Shown piece after piece: positions 12,501-24,017 of a stretch of 64,000 nt of DNA. The translations under genes were made by a program, and so were the position numbers. Numbering within the stretch: position 1 is the stretch's first letter; every line of letters begins with the position of its first letter. The notes below the pieces were generated by a model. That model ran no database searches, was not told the DNA's origin, and was given only the letters and a program-made list of their open reading frames with translations. This DNA comes from Anthopleura xanthogrammica (Eukaryota > Cnidaria > Anthozoa > Actiniaria > Actiniidae). The stretch covers positions 12,504,163 to 12,568,162 of the forward strand of contig OZ025214.1 of assembly GCA_964019055.1 (NCBI GenBank). Direction: 5' to 3'.

Positions 12501-14236
12501 CTAGTTCGTTTTTTTTACACAGTATTTACTGCAATTCAACATATTCTGCAACAGCTGTAGCTGCAAGTTTCCCTTTGAAATTTGATTTTTCACTGCCGCC
12601 AGTCAAAAATATAAAAGGTACCAACTGATTAATTTTGATTGACAGCAGCAAAAAATAAATAAAATTGTGCAACAAGATGTTGAAATGATTAAGTTTGCAG
12701 AATATTGAGAATCACAGTGAGTTTACTTCTTATTCACTTGTTGTATTCAACTTGTTGTAGTAACCGCTAGTCATCTGTTTTGGCTTTCAGTGAGTTTTTA
12801 AAGGAAAGGAAACAGAGGTCTTCTTCAATTGAAGATAGTGACGATGATGACGATGACAATGATGATGACGAAGATGATGATGAAGACAAAAATATGAGTT
12901 TAAAACCTGATGTCAGGTACTGTGTTTATTGCATTATGAGTGTGACTTGAAGAGCCATGGGCTCTTGGGAATATCTGTATGCTCCTTTCCGTAGTCTTCC
13001 CACAATCCCTTATGATCCCAGTGCGAGCTCCAGGTCAGGGTAAAATTTGCATATTTTTGATACATTTTTATGCAAATTTTACCCTGACCTTGAGCTCGCG
13101 CTGGGATTATAAGGGATTTTCATACTTTATTTATTTCTTATAAAGGAAACAATCCCCTGCTAATCAAAGCTCAAAGAACAAAAGTCCCATTAAGAGAAGC
13201 CCTTTCAAGAGACGATGGAATGATCTCCAAGAAGATGCTGAAATCATTGAGTGGTCAATGTCTGAAGATGAAGATCATCCAACTATCCGTAAGTAGTGTT
13301 GCTGTGCCTTGGTTTAGTGTTTAAGTACATCCTTATTCGTACTTAATTTTGCACACATTTTTAGAATTTAGTATGTCTTATTTATTTATTTATTTAAAGA
13401 TTTGCCCAAAGGCAGGTAAATTACAACAGGACACAGGGTCCCCTACTAGGTAAATTACCTAACCCATCCTCCTAAAAATTAATACGAACCCACCCACTTA
13501 CAAGCATCCCTTGCTATGAAGAAAAAATAGAAGAAATATATATAAATCCTAAACATAAACAATAGATATGAAAAATGGAATGTAAATGCTAAATTTAGAA
13601 AATAGGAGAGATGTTGTTGAGATGTTGCTGTCATGTGTACACAGCCTCATTTTCATGTAAAATCAGAAAATAAAAAAATTAAAACTCCGCAAAGAAATAA
13701 TGTTTTGCTATAAAACTTTCACACTTATATTATACTAGATATCTTTTAGAGGAAAGTGTTAAACCTTGAAATAAAGCAATTTGGAAAATTGGTGTACCCA
13801 TGACTGCAAAATCTCATACTAAACTCTATAAATCTCATCTCTTATTTCTTTTTGAGCTTTCATTCTAAACTATTGAAAACTTTCAGATATTTTGATCTGA
13901 ACATGATCTTTTAGGTGGTAAAGGCTGTTTTAATGAGAAAGATCACACCTTTCTGATCTAAAAAAATCAGCTCGCATGTATAAGGTCTATTGTTTCATTT
14001 TAACTTGCACAGATTTACCATCTCCAAAACGGAAGCTAAACGTCAAACTGCCATCCCCATCCAAGAGACGCAGGAAGAACCCATGGACACGTGAAGAAGT
14101 TTCTTGGCTTACTAAAGGTGTCAAGACCTACGGCGAAGGCAACTGGTCTACTATTCTACGGATGTTTGCATTTAGGTGCCGTACGGCTGTTGATCTGAAG
14201 GACAAATGGAGAAACATCAATAAACACCACATGTGA
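6547..14236 (+). CDS. TERF: telomeric repeat-binding factor, TRF1/TRF2-like (TRFH + Myb), complete, 471 aa
   Basis: Ten exons: 6547-6706, 7701-7930, 9271-9360, 9580-9735, 10455-10489, 10798-10951, 11960-12057, 12791-12916, 13146-13288, 14013-14236. All junctions are GT-AG and keep one frame to TGA. The start ATG begins MADDDDTMDD; the acidic N-terminus recalls TRF1. Residues ~16-235 form a TRFH dimerisation domain (VILSAYRAGKLSKAKKLFLQ, then LLLRFSYEKFLRNVCDFL). A linker with an Asp-rich run (about 325-340) and basic, SP-containing segments leads to a C-terminal Myb/telobox at 420-471 (PWTREEVSWLTKGVKTYGEG, then TAVDLKDKWRN). In shelterin such proteins bind double-stranded TTAGGG repeats as dimers in the nucleus. 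Whether it is TRF1- or TRF2-like cannot be settled; it may be a single pre-duplication TRF. Introns 1-3 are crowded with MITEs. Confidence 0.94.
6956..7274. mobile_element. MITE with 26-bp terminal inverted repeats (TERF intron 1)
   Basis: The left end AGCAGATTTCGTATGACTGT and the right end (complement AGCAGAATTTGTACGACTGT) match at about 22 of 26 positions, ending in GAAAAG. Inside, a CATCACGGTCGCAGTAAGG-type motif is repeated near the far end. No coding capacity. Confidence 0.85.
7302..7593. mobile_element. fold-back element with about 95-bp inverted arms (TERF intron 1)
   Basis: The arm at 7302-7411 (CTTCTCAGTTGAGCTTGGAA and TACATGTTGTCAGGGGCAAC) is repeated in reverse at 7493-7593. The loop is only about 80 bp. 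A transcript would form a long hairpin just before TERF exon 2. Confidence 0.88.
7963..8523. mobile_element. MITE with AATCAAAGATTATAC ends, carrying a nested element
   Basis: Terminal inverted repeats AATCAAAGATTATACTTATT at the left and its complement at the right, extending to GTCTCA. It starts about 30 bp after the TERF exon 2 donor. A second element (8004-8140) sits just inside the left end. Confidence 0.85.
8004..8140. mobile_element. MITE, AATAGACCATTTT family (nested copy)
   Basis: Ends AATAGACCATTTTTGAG and CTCGAAAATGGTCTATT are inverted. A diverged relative is at 36777-36940, sharing the AAAAGAGGCA and GCCTGAAAATGC-type interior. Confidence 0.8.
8639..8860. mobile_element. MITE, GGCTCAGTTCAGACGTCGAA family (TERF intron 2)
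   Basis: Left end GGCTCAGTTCAGACGTCGAA, right end TTGACGTCTGAACTGGGCC, with AATCTAATT/AATTAGATT further in. A shorter relative is at 41517-41621. Confidence 0.85.
8915..9191. mobile_element. fold-back element with about 84-bp inverted arms (TERF intron 2)
   Basis: ACGCATCAAGCATTCCGCGC plus TACTGCTC and GGGGATTAAAAAGTG at the left is mirrored at 9110-9191. The arms are about 90% alike with a short AT-rich loop. It ends about 80 bp before TERF exon 3. Confidence 0.9.
10265..10395 (-). mobile_element. tRNA-derived SINE fragment (TERF intron)
   Basis: On the minus strand it reads GGCATAGTGGTGAGAG (A-box-like), then a GTAGAGTTTGTTTGTTC stretch and TCTCTGGGTTCTCCGGTTCT. This is the same body as the SINE copies at 49330, 50545 and 53940. 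Confidence 0.65.
10520..10760. repeat. GAT-type microsatellite interrupted by a 54-bp palindrome
   Basis: GATGAT-rich DNA on the plus strand left of 10579 changes to CATCAT immediately right of 10633. Between them is a near-perfect palindrome (TGTTATTAAGGTACCTGTTT on one arm). GAT triplets resume afterwards to about 10760, close to TERF exon 6. Confidence 0.9.
11727..11867. mobile_element. MITE, TAGACCCCTTGCAGC family (TERF intron)
   Basis: Begins TATAGACCCCTTGCAGCACG and ends CACATGAAAGGGGTCTATT. Inside, GCAGCTCAATTTTTTGGA and TCCTTCAAATTGAGCTGC are inverted. Family members are at 2321, 42008 and 44945. Confidence 0.88.
13009..13123. mobile_element. small palindromic MITE (TERF intron)
   Basis: AATCCCTTATGATCCCAGTG followed by CGAGCTC and GGTCAGGGTAAAATTTGCAT is mirrored across a short loop near 13060. 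The arms are about 50 bp. Confidence 0.88.
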
Positions 14237-17200
14237 TTTTCATACTCACTGGATATATATCATAATACTATGTACAGTTATTTCAAAAAAGGTTGGAGAA
14301 TTTGGTGAATTTGGCTCATATTACCACGTACCCCATGAAGCTCTTTCTACTTTTTGCAACAAAGAAAATTCATTGTGCTTGGGGTAGTAATGTCAGCAAT
14401 ATTCGCTCTTATAATATTCGCTCTGCAACTTGCAATGCAGCAATGTTGTGCGACGAGTTGCATGATTTTGTTGCTGGTATTAATAACCACACCTTAACAA
14501 GATGATAGGGTGTCGGACACTGGTGGACATGGTACAAGTCCTTTGTTTCCATCACTCAGGAGAGATATCAGAGTCCAGTTAGCATTATTCAAGTATTATA
14601 GGATATTAAAAAAAGAAGAAAAAAAAATCTACATTTTGAATTTAGTATTGAGTAAACTTTATAATGTTTTAAGGAAAATGTCAAATGATATTCCTGAAAT
14701 GTGAAATGATAGTTGAACAGGTGTGTGATAGAAGATTAAGATAATTCTGCCAGCAAATACTGTTTGAAGCATGTCTCCTGGTGTAATCATTTTCTCGTCA
14801 ACTGCCCATAATTTTTGATCAACATTTTCTGCACAAAAGTCCTAATATCCATAACAACATAACCAAAAATTATTTTTCTTACGTATATTGTTTGATTGAG
14901 TTATCCATTTTAAAAATATTTTGTGGGTACAATCCTTATTCATACTTTCATTTCATAAATATGAAGATTTTGATATGGAAATTTTTTTTGTTATAAAAAA
15001 AATTAAATTATGATATTTTTTCATTTTTCTCTTTTTTTCCTTTTTTTTTATTTATGAATTTAAATAATGTACCATATAGAAAAAAGATACTGTGCTTTTA
15101 CAAACTTAACTGATGTTACAGACCTTGTGCCCTTCATCAGCTGCTTTGAGTGATTTTACTGGCCCGTGAAAAAATAGTAAGCTTTATCATATGATTATCG
15201 ATGAAATATTTATATTTCTCTATTTCAAAAATTTGATATTTTCACATGTGAAGATAACATGTTATTTTCACATGTGAAAATATCATCACTTTGGTTACCT
15301 ACTTCTTATAGCAGGAAAAAGCTTGAAGAAGCTTTCTGTTTTTTTCATTGATAATTATATAACAAACAGAATATTAGATGGGTGCTTGGAGATACGAGTT
15401 TCATCTTCTTGTGTTGAAAATCTCTAACTCATTCGCTGCGCTCACTCGTGAGAGATCTTTTCAACACTCGAAGATAAAATTTGTATCTCCATGCAACCAA
15501 GTAATATCCTCTATATTCTACCTAGTAGTACACCTTTATTCTATTGTTTTCTTTTGTTTTACTTTGACTGTTAATCACTAAGTATATAACACTGCGGACG
15601 GCACTGTTGATCCATGAGGGCCTTAAAGCTTGTGGCCCACAAAATGCCTGCCAAAGATGAACTCAAAAACACAGTCGACATTGAAATAATGCACTGCTGA
15701 GGAAGAGAAGAAGTTTTAAAGCTAAAAAATCATTCTAGCAATTGTTGGCATTAAAGATTGAACTTCTTTTTCTTTAACCATTTTTTCTGTTTTTTTTTTT
15801 TTTTCTGTCAAAAGCTGATGAGTTGCTTATTACACTCTATTTGCCTGGATGTCAAAGTATAATAAAAATATCTAAAATTAAGCAAACATTTAAGGATTTG
15901 AATACTTAACATCAAATCTAGAGCAAAAGCTAATGTAACCTGCCAAAAGGCTGGCTTATCTTTACTGCTGTAATCTTACCTTTCATCTTTCTGTGACAGT
16001 CCACCAGTTTGGGTTATGTTACCTTTAAGTTAAAAAACCTGCAAGAAAGATTTACATTATCATATGTCCTCTTTGTATTTATTACTAGATATAAAAGTTA
16101 AAGATATGACTATTAGCATCTGTGTTAACTCTTATCAAACTATTTATTAGTATTTATTAACTTATATCTTATATCTTAGTGAAATCATTAGTAGACTGTA
16201 ACTCCATTGTTTTCTTTTGTGTCTTTTTGACTATTACACTTTAACAAGCAATTTTTGTTTCTGGGGTTTAGTGACATCACCCTATTAGTCTTTATTCTTG
16301 ATTCGTGAACTGATCTGATGAAAATTGATATCTATGGTGTATTAGAAAAAACCTACTAATGGTCTATCACCAATCGAGCCCTGTGATTGGCTGAGCTACT
16401 AGGGGTCTATTAGTGATAGACCTCTAGTAGCGAAAAGCGCCGGTTTTGAAAACCAAAAAAAATATATTTAAAGCAAAATCCAAAACTTTTTGCATCCTTT
16501 TATTGGATCGATTAGTAGGTTTTTACTAAAACAATTAGACCTCTCGCCCTCATGGGCTATTGACTCGTAGACCATTCGGACTCGAGGACTAATTGTTAAG
16601 TAGTAGTGCCCTCACTCTTGGGTCTTGGGTTTGATTTCTGCCTGGATGTTATTTGAATCACATGTGAGCAGAGTTAGTTGGGTCTCAATCTTCCTTGATT
16701 CAAGGGTTTTTAATAATAAATAAATAAATATCTTTTTTATAGTGAGATACAAATTCAGTAAATGAATACTAGTTTCCAATTTGGCCCACTGTCACTCACA
16801 CACGCTACCACATGCACTAGGATATATTTTCTATGCTGACAACTCGCAATGATTTTACGTTTTTCATCCCTCCATGAAAAACATGCTAAATTCAAATTCT
16901 ATCTGTGTTAGCCAGGGTTTGATAAATTAATGTTTTTATATATATTCTTTATTTCAAATCTTCCTGTTGATCCCCATCTCTCTACCTCATAGTAGGCAAT
17001 AATAGGACCAACATGAAGAATATATCGATCTGCAAAGTAGGATAATGATGATACTAGGGTACATCTTACCTTAGTACTGCATAATTATTATTATGCTACA
17101 CTTGTCATGCCATGCCTTACCATATTATCAAGAGGCAGAGCTGAAGATGGGGTCAGGGACAAAAATCATAAAAGGAATTAAAAGGTTAATATATTTTGAT

Positions 17201-18893
17201 AATTTAAGTGTGGTCTAAGACTGATTCCATTAAAGTTGTAGTTTTGGCTCATTTGTGATTGATGGCCAAAAAAATCTGGAACTAACTTATGGAAGTGACA
17301 AGGCCTTACTGTTTGGTCTTTCTAACTCCGATTGCTGCAAGTTTGAGCACAAGACAGCTGTTTATCAACAAGGGTAATGGATTCATGTTCCTACCAGTCT
17401 GTATTATTTTACAAAATATTATCCCTATAAGGGGAAAAAAAGCCAAAATCAGGAAAAGATTAAAATTAGAATGTCTTTCTAGGCAGTCGAATTTTGCTTG
17501 AATTTTTGAACCAACTTTCTTATCATTTTTTGTGAAACTTGATACAATGTAACAACCAAAAATGATTTGCATTATGGACTTTTACCATACCTTATCAAGA
17601 ACTGATCTTTTGAAATATTACTTTGACAAAAACTGTGGATAATCAGAAGTTAATTTTGTTGGGATTAAAGTTTTGAAATTACAGTGGAAAAAGATTGAAA
17701 CTTTTAGGATAATGCAGTCAGTGATATAAAACGATTTTTGTAGAGATTGATATTTCAAGAGTATGAAAACATGTAAATTTACTATAAATACAGAAATTGG
17801 GTTGGTAAATTTTGGGACTTAATTTTAGGGGTATGTACATATATTTTTTTATTTTGCCATGTTAAATGGCAGTGTTCAGCATATAAGATCATTCACTTTT
17901 GTAAATGTGTTGGCCCTAAAAAGGGCCATGTATGTGGTTGTGTATGCATTGTACTTGGTCCTTGATTGTGTTGTACGTCGTCGTCTTGAGTCTTTGTCTT
18001 GTATTCTTTCATGATGCTTGTACTGTGTTTTCTTTAAGTCACTTGTGAGATGCTTGTCTAAGTTTCTCTCTCTCTGATAATTCCTGATTCCCATCCTTTT
18101 GTCTTGACGGCACCAGAATTCTTGACATCTGACATTTTGTCATCTTCACCAATACAAGTCGCTCTTCATTAAGTTAATTCTTAAGTTATTTCCTAAAAAT
18201 TAGTCTTGTTTAGTTTCTACGTCAGTCCTGTCTTAGTTACGACAAATCCTTTATAAATCATAAAACTATAACCATTATAAAAATGGTTTTCACTCTTTCT
18301 CTATACACATAACGTCAACTCCGGTCTTTATATGGTCTTATCCTAGTTTGAAAAAATATGTAAAATATCTATTTGCTTCTATGAAAAATCTCATTTACAT
18401 TAATTTCTTAAACCTATGAATATCAGTAGCTAATCTAAATCCAAAAAAAGCAACCAACATAAAGTCTAAGTATAAAAAAACTACAAACAGAAAATCCTGT
18501 ATTTGAGCTTATAGGCCTATAAACCAACCCTCCCTAAATTTCAAAACATCACATATTTTTCTAAGTTGAAAAACATTTAGAATAAAGTTTAACTATGCAG
18601 GAAAAAAAGCAATTTGAAAGTGAAAGCGATCAGCTTAACCTAAGTACAGTGTGTAAATTTCCTTAGCTAATGTGAAACTGACTAGATCGAGGTTTGGAAA
18701 TACACATTACAGATTCGCTAGATAAATTAAACGGACGAAAGAATTTTCATAACACGAACGAATTATTCAATAATCTTATTTACAAATATACAAATTTGTA
18801 CAAAAGATACAAATTTGAGTAAACCTATGAAGTCTTTTTTTACACGAAAATCACCACTAGGCGGTGTTACCGCTTTGTCTCGAGAAAGACTTT
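14237..18893. other. intergenic region between convergent TERF and PNRC-like genes
   Basis: No coding gene recognised. It is AT-rich and should contain the 3' UTRs of both neighbours. Contents seen: a possible decayed element at about 14290-14480 (CTTTTTGCAACA-type motif, also near 34250 and 42760), a palindromic patch at about 15175-15290 and 15370-15490 (inverted ACGAGTTTCATCTTCTTGTG-like arms), a second copy of the AAAAACCTACTAAT MITE (16342-16599), and SINE-like fragments around 16600-16700 and 16850-16930. Confidence 0.6.
16342..16599. mobile_element. MITE, AAAAACCTACTAAT family, copy with internal deletion
   Basis: About 258 bp, nearly identical to 5579-5875 except for loss of 39 bp between two CCTCATGG repeats. 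The high identity implies recent activity or copying. Confidence 0.9.
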
Positions 18894-19286
18894 CTACGGC
18901 GCCACTTTGAGGAGACTTCGGAGGTGCTGCGACATTGCGGCAACATCCGTTTGCAAGCCCATATCGGAGTACGAGAGCCAGTGAGACGGTGGTTTAGGGA
19001 GAACACTTGGTGGTGGTGGACTGCTGAACTTAGGTCCAGCGTAGTGAGTCTCAGATGGGGACGATGCGACTCCCTCGCTTTGTCTTCGTCGGGGAACTGG
19101 AATAGCAACTGTCGTCTTTTCGCTTCGTTGGCTATCCAGCGACGAGAGTGTTGTGGCGTCATGAAAGGCTTTCGTTTTGAAGCTTCGATCGTTTTTTAAA
19201 CGATTGTTTTTTCTCGGGGAACTCTTTCGGCGATAAGTTTTGGCCCGAACTGGGCTTTCTGTCGAGTTGAAGGATCCTAAAGTCAT
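18894..19286 (-). CDS. PNRC2: PNRC-like protein (proline-rich nuclear receptor coactivator), single exon, 130 aa
   Basis: One uninterrupted reading frame from ATG at 19286 to its stop. The C-terminal third carries the PNRC hallmark: YAGPKFSSPPPPS followed by VLPKPPSHW, then a tail ending HLRSLLKVAP. In vertebrate PNRC1/2 the proline-rich motif binds partners including DCP1A and UPF1, and the tail carries a receptor-interaction motif. The N-terminal part is basic and Ser-rich (RRKSSPRKNNR). Size matches human PNRC2 (about 139 aa) better than PNRC1. The family acts in the nucleus and in P-bodies, linking nonsense-mediated decay to decapping. The overlapping plus-strand and alternative minus-strand frames lack these motifs. 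Identity rests on the C-terminal motif only; PNRC1 versus PNRC2 is not resolvable. Confidence 0.85.
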   Translation of the reverse strand: MTLGSFNSTESPVRAKTYRRKSSPRKNNRLKNDRSFKTKAFHDATTLSSLDSQRSEKTTVAIPVPRRRQSEGVASSPSETHYAGPKFSSPPPPSVLPKPPSHWLSYSDMGLQTDVAAMSQHLRSLLKVAP

Positions 19287-19618
19287 CTTTTTGCTGTGCC
19301 TGCTTCGAGAAATTTGCTTTGTCTTTCTCCGTCTTTGTCCTTGTTTTCTGAACGTCGAGCAAAATCGTATTTTAAACTTTGCTAGGCGGTTTTTCGGTAA
19401 TAATTTTGACGAAAAACTTAGATCAGGCTACAGTACATCTACAAAGACAGTCAAAAAGCACTTCTCTACCGATGGCGATTATATTTTCGCCCACACTAAA
19501 GTAGAACTTACTTATTCCAACAAAGATCTAGAAATAAATTGCACATCGCAAACACTTCGTCTTGGTTCCTCAGGGAAGCCACTCAGGTGACACCCCACGT
19601 CAATCGTAACCTAGAAAC

Positions 19619-19675
19619 AGCCAATCAGAACACAGATCATAGTCACACCTAGGCACGTGGAAAGCATGTGATTGG
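19619..19675 (-). promoter_or_regulatory. PNRC-like promoter elements: CCAAT boxes and E-box
   Basis: AGCCAATCAG at 19619-19628, CACGTG at 19654-19659 and ATTGG (CCAAT on the minus strand) at 19671-19675 cluster 330-390 bp upstream of the PNRC-like ATG. CRE-like GTGACG motifs follow. This is motif evidence only. Confidence 0.45.
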
Positions 19676-20619
19676 TTGAAGGTGACGCCATCGTGACGAA
19701 ATTACATCAACAGTTTTAATGTATTTTTAGAAACAAGGGGTTTTTTTTCGTGCGCACGTAGCTTTATTTGCCTTTCGATTTGATATTTATTCTACATCAT
19801 CTTGCACATTTCGAAAACGAAAGCCACTTTTCTTTTGTGTGAAATATTTTGCCTCTGACAACGTCGGTGAATTTGTAATGATTTTGTCATTCAAGAGTAT
19901 TCTTGCATATCAAATGTTTATAGGCCGTCGACCAAGTTGTTTGTCAGAAATGACTTCAGATATGCAAATGATTTTGTTATTTGTTAAGACGACTGGCACG
20001 TTCCTTGCTTTTTAGACTCTTAGGCTCGTACCAAATCAGGATTTTCGATAAAAACGTCTAGCCGAACCGAAAAAGCCTTAATAACTCATTAGCACTGATT
20101 ACTTCTCGCGTTTCGGGGGACAAATTACGGATTCTTCTGATCAAAGGCGCTAGTCATGTTCAGTTCTTTAAAAATTCAGCTTCCAAGTTGTTTGTCTTTT
20201 TGTAAGCTATTTTTAATAGTCGCTTTCTGATTGGTTGGTTTTGGAGGCGGTGAGTCGCCAGATGTGCTTGACCAATCAGAACGCGTTATAAAAACCGCGA
20301 AAGCACAATAACTTCTTTATGCTTCGGCCCATTTCCTCTAGTACTATATTGTTCTTTCCACTTTTGGCAAAAAAAGCTCAAACGAAAATAAAAAAGGCAT
20401 TTATATACAATAATCCATCTCCCAGGCAGAACAACTTCCTAATAGAATCATTACTATGAATTAATACGACAATTTTTACATAATAAAAAAAAAGATATTT
20501 TGTTAAAATAGACTGTAAGTTCGAGGGAATAGATGCTTTATTTCATACGTCATATCCCCTAGGATTTTTTTCCGCTGAAAAACCCAAACTGCTTTGTTTT
20601 ATTTTGGCCATCAACTCAG

Positions 20620-20628
20620 ACCGGAAGT
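20620..20628 (+). promoter_or_regulatory. ETS-type site ACCGGAAGT
   Basis: A perfect ETS/GABP consensus about 700 bp upstream of the inferred RNF38/44 5' exon donor. It may mark the promoter of that gene. Confidence 0.35.
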
Positions 20629-23600
20629 GAGCTTCAGCTCGTGTTTTTAATCCCAGAACTGAGCCAAAATGTTTTAAAACTGAGAATTCTTTATTGATCA
20701 CGTAGCCTCCATAGACAAAGTTTTAATCTACAAGATTTAAATGAAGGTATTAATATATGGAAAACGAAATACGGTTTTTTTTCCTTGGCGGATTATGTTT
20801 TCCTGGAGCTTGAGATCGAACGAGCATCTGATTGGCTTTCAGTGAAACTTATCAGTAAACCCTTTCGGCGCTTCGATCTAAGTTAAAACTTTCTTCCTAA
20901 ATCTCGATTAAAATCCCCGAGGATTGGCTGGAAGGATACGATTTGATCACAGAGAGCGGTGGTATAGTTTTTTCCTTGACACATAATTCTAGCGCTGGGG
21001 AGGGTTTTTCGAGAATGCCATGTGACGTCACAATGCAATTAGCGTGATGTCAAATGTCAACAAAAGAGATGGAAGAGTCTCCATTGATTATTCCACAAAG
21101 CGGAACCGCCATCCACATGCCCTAGTGCAGTCCACCATATAGGCTCCTACCTTTGACTGCTCCTATTCCTTTTAGCCAAAAATAAGACTCCCAAAACCTA
21201 ATTCTTGAGCGTGGATACATTTATTCCAAGATCGGAGAACAGGAATAAAGGATTTTAGACGGGAAAAATTTGGTTAAAATCCTCCTCGAAGCTCTGCCTT
21301 GAACATCTATAGCGAGGTAAGATTCATATTTGGTTTCTACCCCGAAACCAGAGGGGTATATAAATGAATGCTGTTATAATTTTGGTCATGTTAAGCCTTC
21401 GTTTTATAAGAAGTTATGTTTCTTTTATGAAAACGCTGAGGAATTAGAGGATAGAGTAAGAAAAAGAGGCATGTTCGCCCTTGCTTGTGTTGAACAACAC
21501 GACCGGGCAAACAGGCTTGAAACTCCATCCTCTCATACCTTGTAATACGAACCATCTATTTTAGATGTTTGAATACACACAACTCGGTCTACAATTTCTC
21601 TGTTACTGGTATATTCTAAGAGATCGAACGCTTTCATAAGCATAAAAAACGTCCTTGAAGATCAGATCTTGGGTTTGAAAAACCAATCGATTCAAATTTG
21701 AAGGCAAAATCGCGCTTTTTCAAGATCTGCGCGCGCGGAACTATTAAACATCCTTGCCATTCTCTAAGCATTTCAGAGCCTTTAGATAAAAATATGGTTT
21801 TTGAATCGTGAATATTTGGTTTTCTAGACTTTATAGGTCCTAGAGAGTTATTCTTTAAAGTGATCGATTATTTACTTGAAAAGTTAGAAAGAATTTAGTC
21901 TGTAAGTGTGTATATGTGGTGGAAAGTCTCTTATGATGTGCTCTCTGTGGGTTCCAGAGTTTTTCCCTTCTTGATATCGTTTCTAAACTACGTCCTTTGT
22001 ATTTGAAGGCTTTTATTGAAGGCATTTTTTGTCTCCTATGTCATTATTTCTTAAAAAAACGGAATTATTTCTCCCTAAGATTCGTAGTTTTGCTTGTACT
22101 CTGAGAAAATTCAGTGCGATGATTTGAAAAATATTTTATTTAGTTCTAAGGATTTTGTAATATTCCAAGGCATAAAGCAGTTTCTTACTTAGTATTTAAT
22201 ATTTTTTCTTTCTATGGGTTTCTTTTGTTATCGTTAGCTGGTAAAAAGCAATTTTTCTTAGTATTTTGAAGAAAAAAAGCCTTAATTTTAAGGCAGAATA
22301 TGTCTACCGAAGAGAATACCTTACCAAGTAGATAAAACTTCACCAAATTTGGGGAAATTTTAAGAATAAATAAGCTTGAATTCAGGATTTTTGTCTCGGG
22401 TTTTAGTTGTTTTTACGTTAAGCTATCAATACTTTTATAAAACCAGTAGATGTGTGGAGGAAAACCATTCTTTATTCGAATGTTAATGAGTGCCTTTAGG
22501 CGATTCAATCTGCTCCTTATTTCTGTTCAGAGAGCTTCAAAAGCACTCTTAAATGTCTTTGAAATTTCAAGTCTTGTTCCTTAATTTTTCATATATGATT
22601 CTTGTGGTATACAACGACATCATAGGTTGTCGAAATTTTCCCTTTATTTGAAATTTTAAAAGGGATTTTTTCGAGAAAACTGTCCGTGTTATTTGGTCAT
22701 GTTGTCTTCTCATACATAAATTAACAAGCGTGAGTACTGTTGAATATTCCATTCCACAATGACCTTAATCTTCAAATATTTCCAGCGAATCGCCAGAAAA
22801 AACACCCTAGGAGATTTGGAAACAAAAGCCTAACAATCTAAAGTACTCCAGAATAGTATACCAAGATATCTGTTAAGATCTGAGGCTGAAATTTTAGCCT
22901 TTCTTGAACAAAACCATCTTGGATTTGGTCGAGGTTGTCACGCTTTCTCTACCAAGTGACCCTGAACTCTTACAGCGCTAAACTCAAAGATCTCTACATG
23001 CATCACTGAGCGATTGAAAATTTTTGTAGGTCATTTTATTGCCATGATGATATTACAGTAATCAAATATATATTCCAATTTATTTTCTTTAATACTACTT
23101 TTGACAGCAGTATTTCATAGTGGGCATTTGTACTTTCCTAACTCTAGATCTATAGTCGAAATCTTTGTAACATTGAAATGATTCAGAGAATCCTTTCTTT
23201 AAAATGCTATTATGTTACAAGTTAAGAATTTTGAGAGAATGAAAAAAAGAAAATTTGTTGCAAATAAATTTCTATTGTTCCCGTATGTTGTCTTCCATAT
23301 GCTTCTAGTTCATATTCAGAAATAATTCTATTACAATATGACTTTAAAATTAGATATAAAACTTCCTGTAGTAAAGCTTTTTGTTTCATAAGATATAATT
23401 CCTTGTATTTAAAGATTTTTCGATTCCAGCTGAATGCATATTTGCTGATGAAGAAAGTTTGCACTTCTGAAAGTTTGCTAGCTCAGACTGTCAACAGAAA
23501 TAACAAAAATTGAATAAACTAAAATTTATATCAGCTGGAATATATGTATTCTCTGTCATCTCACTCGCCAAGGATTGTTGAATAGAATATTTATAAAGCT

Positions 23601-24017
23601 CAAGATTTGAATTTTCGAAAGTCCTATATCATATAATGAGATTTCAATAAGGTCTTTGTGTGATTGGCTGCTTGGGAGTTAAAAGAGTATAATTTGTTGT
23701 ATGATATTCAGAGACAGCTAAGACGTTTCTATATCATAACATTCTTGTTACTGTGGAAACGCCTTGTAGTTTTAAAGAAATGAGCTCTAATATAATATAT
23801 ATTCAATGATTTCACTGATTTAAGGTTATGAATAATTTCTATAACTAAAAACTTTTTGAATGTTCAGAATGTGTGGTAATGATTCATCAAAACCAGATTA
23901 ACCATATGTCTTATAAGAAATATATCCCTTGTACTAGCGTAGCTAGAGTAATTCTGAATTATACAGTTTATAGCAATTTTTTCCATCTTTTTTCTGTAGG
24001 ACAAAGAATAGAAAAGA

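Larger units (their letters stand above)
19287..24017. other. divergent promoter region of PNRC-like and RNF38/44 genes, plus a long 5' intron of the latter
   Basis: No other gene is recognised. The PNRC-proximal part has CCAAT boxes and a CACGTG box. The RNF38/44 side shows an ETS site at 20620, and a likely untranslated exon ends at 21316 (AGCGAG|GTAAGATT). Sequence 21317-23999 is then AT-rich intron down to the acceptor TTTCTGTAG|G at 24000. I see no repeats or ORFs worth calling in 21500-23900. Confidence 0.55.

Noticed and set aside
12130..12504. 124-residue frame in a TERF intron
   Set aside because: Lies between TERF exons 7 and 8 with no motif or splice support; AT-rich and likely chance.
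16928..17000. Weak A/T-rich promoter-like stretches in the TERF-PNRC intergenic region
   Set aside because: AT-rich background makes TATA-like words common; no associated gene start.
18857..19590. Alternative frames on both strands over the PNRC-like gene
   Set aside because: Only the frame 19286-18894 (minus) contains the conserved PNRC motif; the others lack recognisable features.
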